NCBI GenBank assembly: GCA_017644045.1
Contig: JAEPMI010000002.1
Location: 577,024-641,023, forward strand
From: Deltaproteobacteria bacterium
GTDB lineage: Bacteria; Myxococcota_A; Polyangia; Polyangiales; Houyiibacteriaceae
Length of the DNA stretch: 64,000 bases
Reading direction: 5' to 3'
This document shows positions 34,438-43,150 of the stretch, piece by piece (within the stretch, counting starts at the first letter, position 1; every line of letters begins with the position of its first letter). A program made the position numbers and the translations under genes. The notes beneath the pieces are model-generated. The model saw only the letters and a list, made by a program, of their open reading frames with translations, was not told the DNA's origin and ran no database searches.

Positions 34438-35730
34438 TCATTCCCACCCGCAGGTGCGCTGGGCGAGCGCGAGCTGCTCGCGCATCGCGGACCAGTCGCT
34501 CGCCACGAAGGACGCGACGGGCGCCTCCGGCATGCGAAGCAGCCGGGTGGTCACGGTCCGAGAGTCCGCGCTGAAGCCCTGCGTGTGCTCGGTGATGGTG
34601 ACGATGGCGTCGAGGTTCTCGCTCTCGAAGTCCGAGTCCTGAGCGGACGTGGCGCTCAGCATGGCTTCCACCCGCTCGAGTCGGATCTGCGCGTGGGCCT
34701 TCGCCCAGCGGCAGCGGTCCTCGTCTCGATCGGCCCACTCCATCAGCGCCGCCATCGCGACGGCCACCGGCTCGAAGTCGGGTGCGAACGCGTCCCAGGA
34801 GCCATCCGGCGAGAGGTAGAGCTGCCGACGCACCCGGTCCGCCTCCGGCACGATCGGATCGCTCAGGTCGACCACGCGCTGGAGCGCGTGGCGTCGCGAG
34901 CTCCGAAACTCCTCCAGGTCGAACTCGTCCCAGCCCTCCGGTTGGCCTTCCTCGAGGAGGAGCATGTCATCCTCGTGCTTCAGCCAGGCGGTGACCATCT
35001 GATGGGTCTTCAGCCGGAGCTGACCCAGAACCTCCTCCCGGTTCACCGCGGGAGGCTCGGCCGGGAGCGCACCCACGGCGAAGCGTGGGAAGCGGGTGTC
35101 GGGCTCCGCGCCCTCGAGGTGACCCATCACCATCAGCTCGGAGACGCAGATCTCCTTCCAGTTCTCCTTGGTCCCTTGGAGCACCTCGGCGATCTCGATC
35201 CGCCAGATGCCGCCGTCGCCCTCGACGGCGAGCGGCTGCAGCTCGCGAGAGTCGACGTCGAGATCGTGCACCGCGACCTCTTCGCCATTGCGGAGGATCC
35301 GCACCTTCTTCACGCGCTGGTTGCCGGTGAAGAGGTCGGTGTCGCCGCCAGGCTTGGTGAAGCCGGAGGTCAGCGCGATGCCGGAGACACGCGCCTCGGC
35401 CGGCAGCCGCACCTCGATCCACGCGCCCACCAGGTCATCACTCCGCGAGTTCCACGCGGTCTCCATGTCGCCGTCGAAGAGCCGCGGCACCTGCGTGTCG
35501 CGATCGTGATAGGCGGACGACACCGCGACCGCCGTCGGTGCAGCCGTCAGCAGGTCGACCGGGTCGCCGAGGTCCTCTGGTGCCTCCGGCTCGGTCGGAG
35601 TCTCGGCCTCCGCCGTGGGCGCCTCGGACTCGGGGGGCGGCGCCTCGGTCGCGGGCGACTCGGCGGGAGCGTCGTCGTCCCCGCAGGCGAGCAAGAGAGA
35701 GAGCAGGAGCACGAAAACCGACCGGATCAT
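34438..35730 (-). CDS. Lipoprotein with discoidin-like (NADase-type) glycan-binding domain
   Basis: The protein has 430 residues. Signal peptide with lipobox LSLLLAC, then GDDDAP and a Pro/Glu/Thr-rich linker (about 25-55). Residues about 65-200 have the pattern of a discoidin/F5-8C-like NADase-type glycan-binding domain: SSAYHDRDTQVPRLFDGDME, TAWNSRSDDLVGAWIEVRLP, ARVSGIALTSGF, KKVRILRNGEE and ICVSELMVMG. The remaining 220 residues are mostly helical and unrecognised. Probably an envelope- or surface-anchored carbohydrate-binding protein. It is convergent with the aldehyde dehydrogenase gene. Confidence 0.78.
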   Translation of the reverse strand: MIRSVFVLLLSLLLACGDDDAPAESPATEAPPPESEAPTAEAETPTEPEAPEDLGDPVDLLTAAPTAVAVSSAYHDRDTQVPRLFDGDMETAWNSRSDDLVGAWIEVRLPAEARVSGIALTSGFTKPGGDTDLFTGNQRVKKVRILRNGEEVAVHDLDVDSRELQPLAVEGDGGIWRIEIAEVLQGTKENWKEICVSELMVMGHLEGAEPDTRFPRFAVGALPAEPPAVNREEVLGQLRLKTHQMVTAWLKHEDDMLLLEEGQPEGWDEFDLEEFRSSRRHALQRVVDLSDPIVPEADRVRRQLYLSPDGSWDAFAPDFEPVAVAMAALMEWADRDEDRCRWAKAHAQIRLERVEAMLSATSAQDSDFESENLDAIVTITEHTQGFSADSRTVTTRLLRMPEAPVASFVASDWSAMREQLALAQRTCGWE

Positions 35731-35787
35731 CCGCGAACGATACGTCAGATCGAAGGCTCGATGGAGAGGCCCATGCCCACGCAGCGC

Positions 35788-36348
35788 TCACTCGAAGAGC
35801 GCGAGCTGACCCGGTCGCAGCGTGTCTCCGTCCACCACCACACCCTCGAGCTGGAGCAGCTGCTTCTTGCGCTCGACGCCACCGCCATAGCCGCCCAGCT
35901 GCATCCCCGCCGCCACGACCCGGTGGCAGGGAACGACGATCGTGAGCGGGTTGGCGTTGTTGGCCATGCCGATGGCCCGCATCGCTCGCGGGTTGTCGAT
36001 CAGACGCCCGACCGAGGCATAGGTCCGCACGCGGCCACGCGGAATCGTTCGCAGCGCGGCCCACACCTTGCGCTGGAACGCGGTCCCCTGCCGCAGATCC
36101 GCCGGGAGGTCGGCCGGGTCCACCGCCTTGCCCTGGTCGTAGTCCCGGAACGCCCGGCCATAGCTCGCGGGGATCCGCTTCACGACCTTCGCGTGCTCGT
36201 GTGGCGGTTCGTCCCCGCGCACCCAGCCGACGCTCACCAGCCCCACCTCGTTCCATGCGAGCCAGAGATCGCCGACCACGGGCAGCGCGAGCCGTCCCTG
36301 ATGGGTCGCGTGGGCCGTGCTAGGATCTCGGTCGATGCGTGGGCTCAT
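35788..36348 (-). CDS. ogt: Methylated-DNA-protein-cysteine methyltransferase (MGMT/Ogt)
   Basis: The protein has 186 residues. The N-terminal RNase-H-like domain (LALPVVGDLWLAWNEVGLVS) is followed by the DNA-binding domain: GTAFQRKVWAALRTIPRGRV, TYASVGRLIDNPRAMRAIG and the acceptor-cysteine motif IVVPCHRVV, then GGYGGGVERKKQLL. It transfers the alkyl group from O6-alkylguanine to its own Cys. ATG 36348 is the only start retaining the full N-domain without entering the opposite gene. That ATG shares CATG with a possible start of the divergent lipoprotein gene, so the two have almost no intergenic promoter space. Confidence 0.93.
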   Translation of the reverse strand: MSPRIDRDPSTAHATHQGRLALPVVGDLWLAWNEVGLVSVGWVRGDEPPHEHAKVVKRIPASYGRAFRDYDQGKAVDPADLPADLRQGTAFQRKVWAALRTIPRGRVRTYASVGRLIDNPRAMRAIGMANNANPLTIVVPCHRVVAAGMQLGGYGGGVERKKQLLQLEGVVVDGDTLRPGQLALFE

Positions 36349-37027
36349 GGCGAAGGGCAGAGGGAGCCGCTGGGTCCTCACCCTGGCCGGCGCTGCGATG
36401 CTCGCGGCCTGCGGGGCGAGCCCCCGCATGGTGCACCAAAGCGCGTACTACTTCGAGCGTTGCCACGCGGCCGACCTCGACGACCAGCGAACGGTCGACG
36501 AGCGCCAGGCCTGCTGGGCCGCCTGGCTCCGGCACTGGTCGAGCGCGCAGCCGGCGGTGCGGGTGCGCTACGCCGAGCGGCGGCTGGCCGCGTTGTCGCG
36601 AGGCGAAGCCATGGCTCCGCTGCCGCACGAGGCGCCGGGCGAGCCCGCGGTGGCGCACGACGCTCCCGCAGGCAGCGCCCAGGTGCTGGTCGAGGCCTCG
36701 ACCAACGGCGGTCCTCCTCGGATCGAGGTGGCCCCGGGCGAGGCGAACCCGCAGGGCGAGGCCTCGGAGAGCTCCGCCGAGACCCCGGTGGAGACGGCAG
36801 ACCGCGATCCGATCGACCCGTCCCGGCCGGGTCCGCCGCCGCCCCCCGTCCGCGAGCGGCCCCCGGCGCCACCGCCCCCGGCACCGATCACCGACGGCAG
36901 CCACCCCTGCACGGACCTCTGCAACCCGCGCTGGGACATCTGCGTCCGCCAGTGCGGCGACCGAGGGGCCCCGTGCTTCAACGCCTGCCGCAGCGAGTAC
37001 CGGGTCTGCATGGGCGCCTGCCGCTAG
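36347..37027 (+). CDS. Cys-rich proline-rich lipoprotein
   Basis: The protein has 226 residues from ATG 36347; ATG 36335 gives four more residues and overlaps the divergent MGMT start. Signal peptide VLTLAGAAMLAACG with lipobox LAAC. An N-terminal helical segment (SAYYFERCHAADLDDQRTVD, then RQACWAAWLRHW) carries two Cys. A long acidic and proline-rich linker (PPPPVRERPPAPPPPAP) follows. The C-terminal 35 residues hold six cysteines in a regular pattern (CTDLCNPRWDICVRQCGD, CFNACRSEYRVCMGAC), suggesting a small disulphide-rich module. The family is not recognised. Confidence 0.72.
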   Translation: MAKGRGSRWVLTLAGAAMLAACGASPRMVHQSAYYFERCHAADLDDQRTVDERQACWAAWLRHWSSAQPAVRVRYAERRLAALSRGEAMAPLPHEAPGEPAVAHDAPAGSAQVLVEASTNGGPPRIEVAPGEANPQGEASESSAETPVETADRDPIDPSRPGPPPPPVRERPPAPPPPAPITDGSHPCTDLCNPRWDICVRQCGDRGAPCFNACRSEYRVCMGACR

Positions 37028-37165
37028 ATCCCGCGGGATCGTCCAGGCCCTCGCCCCCTCGCCCTGACCCTCGTCAGGCCGAGACCGACCCCACGAAGGC
37101 GAATCTGGCGCACATTGCCGCCCGTTTGCGTCAGTCCCCTCCCGCGGGCCATAGTCGGCGCGATC

Positions 37166-38383
37166 ATGCCCCTGCCTGCGCTCAGCCTCGCGCTCGTCTT
37201 CGGATGGAGCTTCCTCGCGCTCGCGGGCCTCGCGTTCGCCTTCTATCTGGTGGCGCTCTGGGCGACTCGTCGGCATCTGCGGGACGAACCGGCCATCGCG
37301 CCGGCCGACTCGCTGCCCCCGGTGAGCCTGCTCAAGCCCCTGAAGGGGCTGGAAGACGCCCTCGAGGAGAACCTCGAGTCCTTCTTCCTCCAGGACTACC
37401 CCGCGCCCTTCGAGATCGTCTTCGCGACCACGGACGACGACGATCCGGCCCTCGAGGTCGCCAAGCGCGTCGCCGCCCGCCACCCGCAGGTCGCTGTCCG
37501 CTTCGTCCTCAGCGACGACGCCTTCGGCCTGAACCCCAAGGTCGCCAACCTCGCGGGCGCCGTCGAGGCCGCCCAATACGACCTGATCCACCAGTCGGAC
37601 GCCAACGTCCGGGTCCCCGCGAGCTACCTCCGCCGCATCGTCGGCGAGCTCATCGCGGCCGAGGCCTCGGTCCTGACCAGCGTGGTCGTCGGTGTCGGCG
37701 AGCAGCGGCCCGGCGCCGCCATGGAGAACCTCCAGCTCAGCGCCTTCATCGCCCCGGCGATGTGCCTGGCCCTCCGTGTCGCCGACATCACCTGCGTCTG
37801 CGGCAAGTCGATGCTCCTCTACAAGAGCGAGCTCAACGGCGAGCTCGGCGGCCTGGCCAGCGTCCGCAACGTCCTCTGCGAGGACTTCGTGCTGGGCGAG
37901 CGCTACAAGGCCCTCGGCAAGAAGGTACTCCTCTCGCCGACCCCCGTGTTCAACGTGAACTCGGATTGCGGGGTCGAGCGCTTCGTCGGCCGCCACGGCC
38001 GCTGGTTGAAGATGCGGGTCACCCTGCACCTCCCCGGCTTCGTGGCCGATCTCCTCTCGAACCCGGTCGCCCTCTCCATCTTGGGAGTGGTCGCTTCCGG
38101 CTTCGAGGTCTCGGTGATGGCCGCCGCCGCGTGCATCATCCTGGCCAAGGGCCTGGCCGACCAGGTCGCCCTGCGGCTCGTCCGCACCCCGATGAAGTGG
38201 CGCTACGCGCTGCTCTCCCCGGTCAAGGATCTCCTGCTGCTGCCGCTGTGGGTCAACGCCGTCTTCGGCCGGACCGTGGTCTGGCGTGGGCGCCGGCTCC
38301 GCTTCGGTAAGGAGACCCGGCTCATCCCCATCGACGGCGAGGAGCCGGAGGCCGAGGCCTACCCCGCTCCCAACCCTCGATAG
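37166..38383 (+). CDS. Ceramide glucosyltransferase-like enzyme (GT21/HpnI family)
   Basis: The protein has 405 residues from ATG 37166; the longer frame from 37115 lacks a membrane-suited start. An N-terminal transmembrane segment (LALVFGWSFLALAGLAFAFY) precedes a GT-A domain: VSLLKPLKGLEDALEENLES, FATTDDDDP (D1/D2), QSDANVRV, CEDFVLGERY (D3) and RHGRWLKM ((Q/R)xxRW). These are the residues of ceramide glucosyltransferases and hopanoid HpnI, which transfer a sugar from a UDP donor to a membrane lipid. Several hydrophobic segments follow (ALSILGVVASGFEVSVMAAA). Myxobacteria contain sphingolipids, so a ceramide acceptor is plausible; a hopanoid acceptor is the alternative. Confidence 0.9.
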   Translation: MPLPALSLALVFGWSFLALAGLAFAFYLVALWATRRHLRDEPAIAPADSLPPVSLLKPLKGLEDALEENLESFFLQDYPAPFEIVFATTDDDDPALEVAKRVAARHPQVAVRFVLSDDAFGLNPKVANLAGAVEAAQYDLIHQSDANVRVPASYLRRIVGELIAAEASVLTSVVVGVGEQRPGAAMENLQLSAFIAPAMCLALRVADITCVCGKSMLLYKSELNGELGGLASVRNVLCEDFVLGERYKALGKKVLLSPTPVFNVNSDCGVERFVGRHGRWLKMRVTLHLPGFVADLLSNPVALSILGVVASGFEVSVMAAAACIILAKGLADQVALRLVRTPMKWRYALLSPVKDLLLLPLWVNAVFGRTVVWRGRRLRFGKETRLIPIDGEEPEAEAYPAPNPR

Positions 38384-38485
38384 GGGCAGATAGCGCTCCA
38401 TCACACAATCCTTCGGCGGCGCGTTGCTCGCGCTGAGCCCTTCTTCTATGGTGCGCGGCCTCCGCGCGGCGGGGCCCCTTTCCAA

Positions 38486-40486
38486 ATGTTCGAAAAGATT
38501 GCCAATCGTTTTCAGACCTTCGTCCTCGTGATGCTGGTCTCCCTGCTCTGCGCCGTCTTCGTGCTGCAGTTCGGCGGCCCTCAGGCCGAAGGCTGCACGA
38601 CCGGTGGCAGCTCCTACGCGGCCAAGGTCGATGGTGAGACCATCAGCCCGGGCGACTTCCGCGCGAGCTACCTCCTGGGTCGCTTCGACGAGTACCCGCC
38701 CGAGGAGCAGCGCCGTCGCCAGCTCTGGGCCGCGGTGCTCGACGGCCTGATCGAGCGGAACCTGCTCGCCGAGGCCGCCAAGGAGCTCGGCTACGAGGTC
38801 ACCTCGGACGAGGTGTGGAAGCGCTTCGGTGAAGAGGCGACCATCCGGATCTCGCTCGGCGTCGACTCGGAGATCGGCTCGGGCGCCGTGCGCATCCCCG
38901 AGAGCTACATCCGCGACGAGGACGGCCGTTTCGATCTGGAGCGCACCAAGCGCTACATCCAGAACTACCTCCGCCGCGACGTCGGTGAGTTCGCCGAGGC
39001 GCAAATCCTCGAGGAGCTCGCCGAGCGCATGCGTGAGACCGTCCGCTCGAGCGTGAGCGTCTCCGAGCGCGAGGTCTGGGAGGCCTACGTTCGTGAGAAG
39101 GATCAGGCGCGGACCGACTACGCCCAGTTCAACCCGGCCTTCTACCGCGAGAGCCTCGAGCCCACCGAGGCCGACCTGCGCGCGTGGATCGCCGAGAACG
39201 AGGAAGCCGTCCAGGAGCAGTACGTGGCCAACCGCCACCGCTACACCGACCTGGACGAGCAGGTGCGCAGCCGCCACATCCTCGTCCGGCCCGCCGGCGA
39301 GGGCGACGACGCCGACGCCGAGGCCCGCGCCAAGGCCGAGGATCTCCTCCGCCAGCTCCGCGCCGGCGCCGAGTTCGCAGCGCTCGCCCGCGAGCACAGC
39401 CAGGACACCGCGACCGCGCCCCGCGGTGGTGACCTCGGCTACCGGCCCCGCGGCCGGAGCCCCGCCGCCTACGACGAGGTGGCCTTCGACCTCGCGCCGA
39501 ACACCCTCTCCGACGTGGTGGAGACGCCGCTCGGCTTCCACATCATCGAGGTGCTGGGCAAGCGCGAGGGCGACGTGCCCGAAGACGAGGCGAAGCTCGA
39601 GCTGGCCGAAGACCTCTACCGCGAGGACGTGGGTGTCACCCGTGCCCGCGAGGCGGCCGCCGAGGCCCTCGAGCTCCTTCGCGGCGGCATGAGCGCCGAA
39701 GATCTAGGGAACCGCCTGAGCCGACAGGCTCGCGGTCTCTCCCCGGAGCCCCCGGTCGTCGCCGAGGGCGAGGAGATCTCGCCCGAGGAGACCGAAGAGC
39801 TCGTCGAAGAGGCGCCGAACAACCCGCTCGCGCCGAAGGTCGAGGAGACCTCGCTCTTCGGTCGCGGCGACAGCCCGATCCGCGGGCCCTTCGACGCCAG
39901 CCCGCTCGTCCGCGACGTCTTCGAGCACGACCTCGAGAACGCCCTCCCCGAGGAGCCGATCCAGCTCGGCAACGTCTTCGTCATCTACCAGCTCAAGGAG
40001 CGGCAGGAGGCGACCGAGGAGGACTTCGAGGGTGACGTGGCCGAGCGCATCCGCGGTGGCCTGCTCGCCAGCAAGCAGCGCGAAGCGGTCGCGACCTACG
40101 TCCGCGAGCTCCGCGAAGCCGCCGAGCGCGATGGTCGGATCCGGATCCGCACCAACGAGCTCGAGGTCGCCGTCGAGGGCAACGGCGAGGTGCTCTCCGA
40201 CCCCGAGGGCATCGAGTGCGGCTCCGACTGCACCGCGGCCTTCCCCTTCGGCACCATGGTCCAGCTCCGCGTGCGGCCCTCCAACGGCGCCGACTTCGTG
40301 GGCTGGTCGGGCGCGTGCACCGGTACCGACGACACCTGCCTGGTCGAGATGACCGAGGCCAACGAGGTCAGCGCCCGCTTCCGCGGCGGCAGCGCCCCGG
40401 CGTCCAGCGACGACGAGGGTGATGACGACGAGGAAGAGGAAGAGGACGAAGAAGAGTCCTCCTCCGACGAAGAAGCCGAGGGCTGA
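38486..40486 (+). CDS. PpiD/SurA-like periplasmic peptidyl-prolyl isomerase fused to an InlB-type repeat and acidic tail
   Basis: The protein has 666 residues. One N-terminal membrane anchor (FVLVMLVSLLCAVFVLQF, about 12-29) is followed by a SurA-N-like chaperone region (AAKVDGETISPGDFRASYLL). A rotamase domain spans about 260-360: RSRHILVRPAGEG, FAALAREHSQD, GGDLGYRPRG, and TPLGFHIIEVLGKREG. A second helical region follows (to about 550), and then a 75-residue module, AVEGNGEVLSDPEGIECGSD, FPFGTMVQLRVRPSNGADFV, GWSGACTGTDDTC, which matches the bacterial InlB/B-repeat type normally found in surface proteins. The last 30 residues are almost all Glu, Asp and Ser. Folding of exported or outer-membrane proteins is the likely role. 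Confidence 0.9.
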   Translation: MFEKIANRFQTFVLVMLVSLLCAVFVLQFGGPQAEGCTTGGSSYAAKVDGETISPGDFRASYLLGRFDEYPPEEQRRRQLWAAVLDGLIERNLLAEAAKELGYEVTSDEVWKRFGEEATIRISLGVDSEIGSGAVRIPESYIRDEDGRFDLERTKRYIQNYLRRDVGEFAEAQILEELAERMRETVRSSVSVSEREVWEAYVREKDQARTDYAQFNPAFYRESLEPTEADLRAWIAENEEAVQEQYVANRHRYTDLDEQVRSRHILVRPAGEGDDADAEARAKAEDLLRQLRAGAEFAALAREHSQDTATAPRGGDLGYRPRGRSPAAYDEVAFDLAPNTLSDVVETPLGFHIIEVLGKREGDVPEDEAKLELAEDLYREDVGVTRAREAAAEALELLRGGMSAEDLGNRLSRQARGLSPEPPVVAEGEEISPEETEELVEEAPNNPLAPKVEETSLFGRGDSPIRGPFDASPLVRDVFEHDLENALPEEPIQLGNVFVIYQLKERQEATEEDFEGDVAERIRGGLLASKQREAVATYVRELREAAERDGRIRIRTNELEVAVEGNGEVLSDPEGIECGSDCTAAFPFGTMVQLRVRPSNGADFVGWSGACTGTDDTCLVEMTEANEVSARFRGGSAPASSDDEGDDDEEEEEDEEESSSDEEAEG

Positions 40487-40497
40487 GCCGCCGCGCT

Positions 40498-41763
40498 CTA
40501 CGCGAGCGCCAGCAGCGTGATCAGCCCGTTGTGGGCGAGGTGCGCCACCACCGACGGGAAGATCGATCGGGTGGTGGCGCGCAGCACCGTGAGGACGAGC
40601 CCGGTGAAGGTCACGCTCACGAAGGGTCCCCACGCGCCCCACTGCTGCGGCAGGTGGGCGACCGCGAAGACCACGACGGTGACGGCGCTGGCGACCCACG
40701 CGCCGTGGCGACGGTCGAGCGCGCCGTAGACGAAGCCGCGGAAGAAGAGCTCTTCGGCGATCGGCACGATCACCGCGACGACGCCGAGCGCGAGCGCGCC
40801 GCTCGGGTGAGAGACGAAGGCCTCGACGGGCGAGAGTCCGGTCGAGGGGATGAGCCGTGAGAGCCAGGAGCCGCCGATCCACAGGGCCGCGCCGACGATC
40901 GGCGCGATCGCCAGAATCCACCAGCCGGGTCGCGGTCGGCGAATCCCCAAGGCGAGCGTGCGCGTCGGGTCCTCGTCGCCGTCGGCGAGCGGCGCGAGGA
41001 ACGCCACCGCCAGCCCGACTTCGATGGCCGCGAGCAAGAGCGCTCGCACCAGCCCGAGGAAGGTCCCCTGCAGGACCGAGAGCCCGACCATCGCGGCGAT
41101 GAGCAGGACGAGCGCCGCGAGCACCCGAATCCACGCGGACGTGGTGACCCACTTCGAGAGCAGCGAGGGCTTCGCGGCGCCCTCTTCCGCGAGCATCTCG
41201 TCCGCCATCGAGTCGAAGGCCGCGGGCTGCGCTCGGGGGAGCGCGAGGCCGAGCACCATCAGCAGACCGCCGAGGAAGGCCAGCAGCACCGCGAGCTGGT
41301 TGGCGCCTCCGAGCGTGCGGACCGCCATCATGCGGCCTTGGACGCGCGCTTCCGGGTCGGTGTGCGGCAGCCCGTTCAGGCGCACGCCGTACTCGCCGGC
41401 GACCAGCACCGACTCCCACTGCACGAAGACGACGCAGGCGTGGGTCTCGGCGCGCTTCACCTTCGGGGACCACTGCGCGTGGTCCTTGCTGTCGGCGACC
41501 GCGCCGTCCCCGAGGTGCCAGACCTCGAAGCCGACGGCCTCCCAGCCAGCGGCGAAGCCGTCCTCCGAGCAGACCTCGAAGAGTGCCGCCTGACCCTCTT
41601 GGAGCGTGGCGCGAACGAGCGGCTCGTCGCCGACCTCCCCAAGCGCGATCGCCTCTCCACCCAGGTCGACCTCTTCGCCCGCGAGCGCTCGGGTCTGGAC
41701 GAGTCCGAGACCGACTCCGGCGAGGAGCACCAACCCACCAACGACGAGCACCGCGCGACGCAC
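40498..41763 (-). CDS. CPBP-family intramembrane protease with N-terminal extracytoplasmic domain
   Basis: The protein has 421 residues with a GTG start. An N-terminal signal or anchor segment (AVLVVGGLVLLAGVGLGLV) is followed by about 125 extracytoplasmic residues with two or three Cys. After that come eight or so hydrophobic segments. The CPBP (CAAX protease and bacteriocin-processing) motifs are IAEELFFRGFVYG (EExxxR), VVFAVAHLPQQ (FxxxH) and SVVAHLAHNGL (HxxxN-like). Members cleave prenylated peptides or bacteriocin leaders or act in immunity. The added N-terminal domain is not usual, and substrate or sensing function is unknown. Confidence 0.88.
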   Translation of the reverse strand: MRRAVLVVGGLVLLAGVGLGLVQTRALAGEEVDLGGEAIALGEVGDEPLVRATLQEGQAALFEVCSEDGFAAGWEAVGFEVWHLGDGAVADSKDHAQWSPKVKRAETHACVVFVQWESVLVAGEYGVRLNGLPHTDPEARVQGRMMAVRTLGGANQLAVLLAFLGGLLMVLGLALPRAQPAAFDSMADEMLAEEGAAKPSLLSKWVTTSAWIRVLAALVLLIAAMVGLSVLQGTFLGLVRALLLAAIEVGLAVAFLAPLADGDEDPTRTLALGIRRPRPGWWILAIAPIVGAALWIGGSWLSRLIPSTGLSPVEAFVSHPSGALALGVVAVIVPIAEELFFRGFVYGALDRRHGAWVASAVTVVVFAVAHLPQQWGAWGPFVSVTFTGLVLTVLRATTRSIFPSVVAHLAHNGLITLLALA

Positions 41764-41812
41764 GGCCCATCATACGCGATAGCATCCGCGGGTGAGCGAG
41801 CCGCAGGAGCGA

Positions 41813-43138
41813 ATGGCGGAGCCGAGTCGACGCTTCCGGCTCTTCGCCCGCACGTGGGCGGTGGCCGCGCTCTTCCACCTCACCCTTCCCGACGTGCGCC
41901 ACCTCGAGTGGCTCGTGCCCGATCTGCTGCTCGGCCTCAGCGCCGTCGCTCTGCTGGTGCGCCCGGTGGCTCCGCCGCGCCGGCTGGGCTGGGCGCTCTG
42001 GCTCGCCGGTCTGGCGGGCCTCGTATGGCCGCTGCTCTTGCTCGGCGACCAGCTCACGCAATCGGTGCACCTGAGCGTGATGGCGGGTGCGGTGTTGATC
42101 TGCGCGCGCGGAAGCGATGACCGCGCGCACGCCTGGACGGTGCGGTGGGCGACCATCGCGGTCTACGGCATCGCCGCCTTCCACAAGCTCAACCGCGACT
42201 TCCTGAACGGCGACGTGAGCTGCGCCGCAGGCGGGGTGAAGCTCCTCGGCGAGAACTGGGGCTGGACCTTCGGACCGAGCCCCATCGATCCCTACTGGCC
42301 CTTCCTCTTCCTCGCGGCGGAGCTCGGCCTGGTGCTCCTCTTCCGACTGCGGCCCCGGTGGGCGATCCCGATCGCGCTGACGATGCACGTCCCGCTGACC
42401 ATCGTCTTCGCCCCCGCCTTCGCGTGGGTCATGGTCGCCGGCTACCCCTGCTTCTTCGACGACGAGGGCATCGAGCGGCTCGGTGCCCGGCTCCGCGCCC
42501 GCTGGCTCTGGGTCGTCGGCGTCGGCGGGACCCTCGCCGCCATCGACGCGACCCTCTACTTCCAGGATCACTGGATCGGTTACCCCGCCTGGCAGATCAG
42601 CGAAGCCGGCGTGTGGCTGCTCTGGGCCGCGGCGTGGGTCGCGCTCGGCCCCTGGAGCGACGTCGCCGTCCAAGGCTGGCGCGATGCCCGAGCCAAGCAA
42701 ACGGGCGCGCTCCTCCTCGCGGCCTTCGCCCTCAACGCGCTCACGCCCTACCTGGGCCTGCAGGTCCACCACACCGCCGCGATGCTCAGCAATGTCCGCA
42801 TCGACGAGGGCTGCTGGAACCACCTCATCGTCCCGGAGGCCATCCGTCTCCGCGACCCCTACGTTCGCATCGACCACGCCGACCCCGCGGCATCCGCCCG
42901 CGGTCGTGATGAGCTGATCGACCACCTGCACGATCGACTCTGGCCACCACACGCCCTCCACGAATCCATCCGCGACGCCTGCCGCCACGGCGCCGCCCCC
43001 CTCGCCCTCGAAGGCCGCTACGGCGGACGACCGTTCCAGACCCCCAACGCCTGCACCGACCTACCGGTCCCTCCAGGCCACCCCGGCCTCTTCCAGACCA
43101 ACCTCACCCGCGACTGCCCCCAGCGCTGCATCCACTGA
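41813..43138 (+). CDS. HTTM-domain multi-pass membrane protein
   Basis: 441 residues from ATG 41813 (AGGAG closely upstream; GTG 41792 is the alternative). Eight or more hydrophobic segments lie in the first 330 residues, including LEWLVPDLLLGLSAVALLV, WALWLAGLAGLVWPLLLL, ATIAVYGIAAFHKLNRDFLN and PFLFLAAELGLVLLF. AAFHKLNRDFL with nearby Cys (DVSCAAGG) is the typical HTTM segment, related to the membrane part of vitamin-K-dependent gamma-carboxylase. The C-terminal 100 residues are extramembrane with Cys (ACTDLPV, RDCPQRC). The biochemical role is unknown; carboxylase activity is not claimed. Confidence 0.72.
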   Translation: MAEPSRRFRLFARTWAVAALFHLTLPDVRHLEWLVPDLLLGLSAVALLVRPVAPPRRLGWALWLAGLAGLVWPLLLLGDQLTQSVHLSVMAGAVLICARGSDDRAHAWTVRWATIAVYGIAAFHKLNRDFLNGDVSCAAGGVKLLGENWGWTFGPSPIDPYWPFLFLAAELGLVLLFRLRPRWAIPIALTMHVPLTIVFAPAFAWVMVAGYPCFFDDEGIERLGARLRARWLWVVGVGGTLAAIDATLYFQDHWIGYPAWQISEAGVWLLWAAAWVALGPWSDVAVQGWRDARAKQTGALLLAAFALNALTPYLGLQVHHTAAMLSNVRIDEGCWNHLIVPEAIRLRDPYVRIDHADPAASARGRDELIDHLHDRLWPPHALHESIRDACRHGAAPLALEGRYGGRPFQTPNACTDLPVPPGHPGLFQTNLTRDCPQRCIH

Positions 43139-43150
43139 GATGCCCCGGGT

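Noticed and set aside
34420-38310. Open frame of 1296 residues on the plus strand
   Set aside because: It overlaps at least four well-supported genes on both strands and its composition is the usual high-GC shadow pattern with no domain.
36320-39541. Open frame of 1073 residues on the minus strand
   Set aside because: Antisense to the lipoprotein, glycosyltransferase and PpiD-like genes, which have clear motifs.
39704-42988. Open frame of 1094 residues on the minus strand
   Set aside because: Antisense to PpiD-like and HTTM genes and in another frame of the CPBP gene; no recognisable domain.
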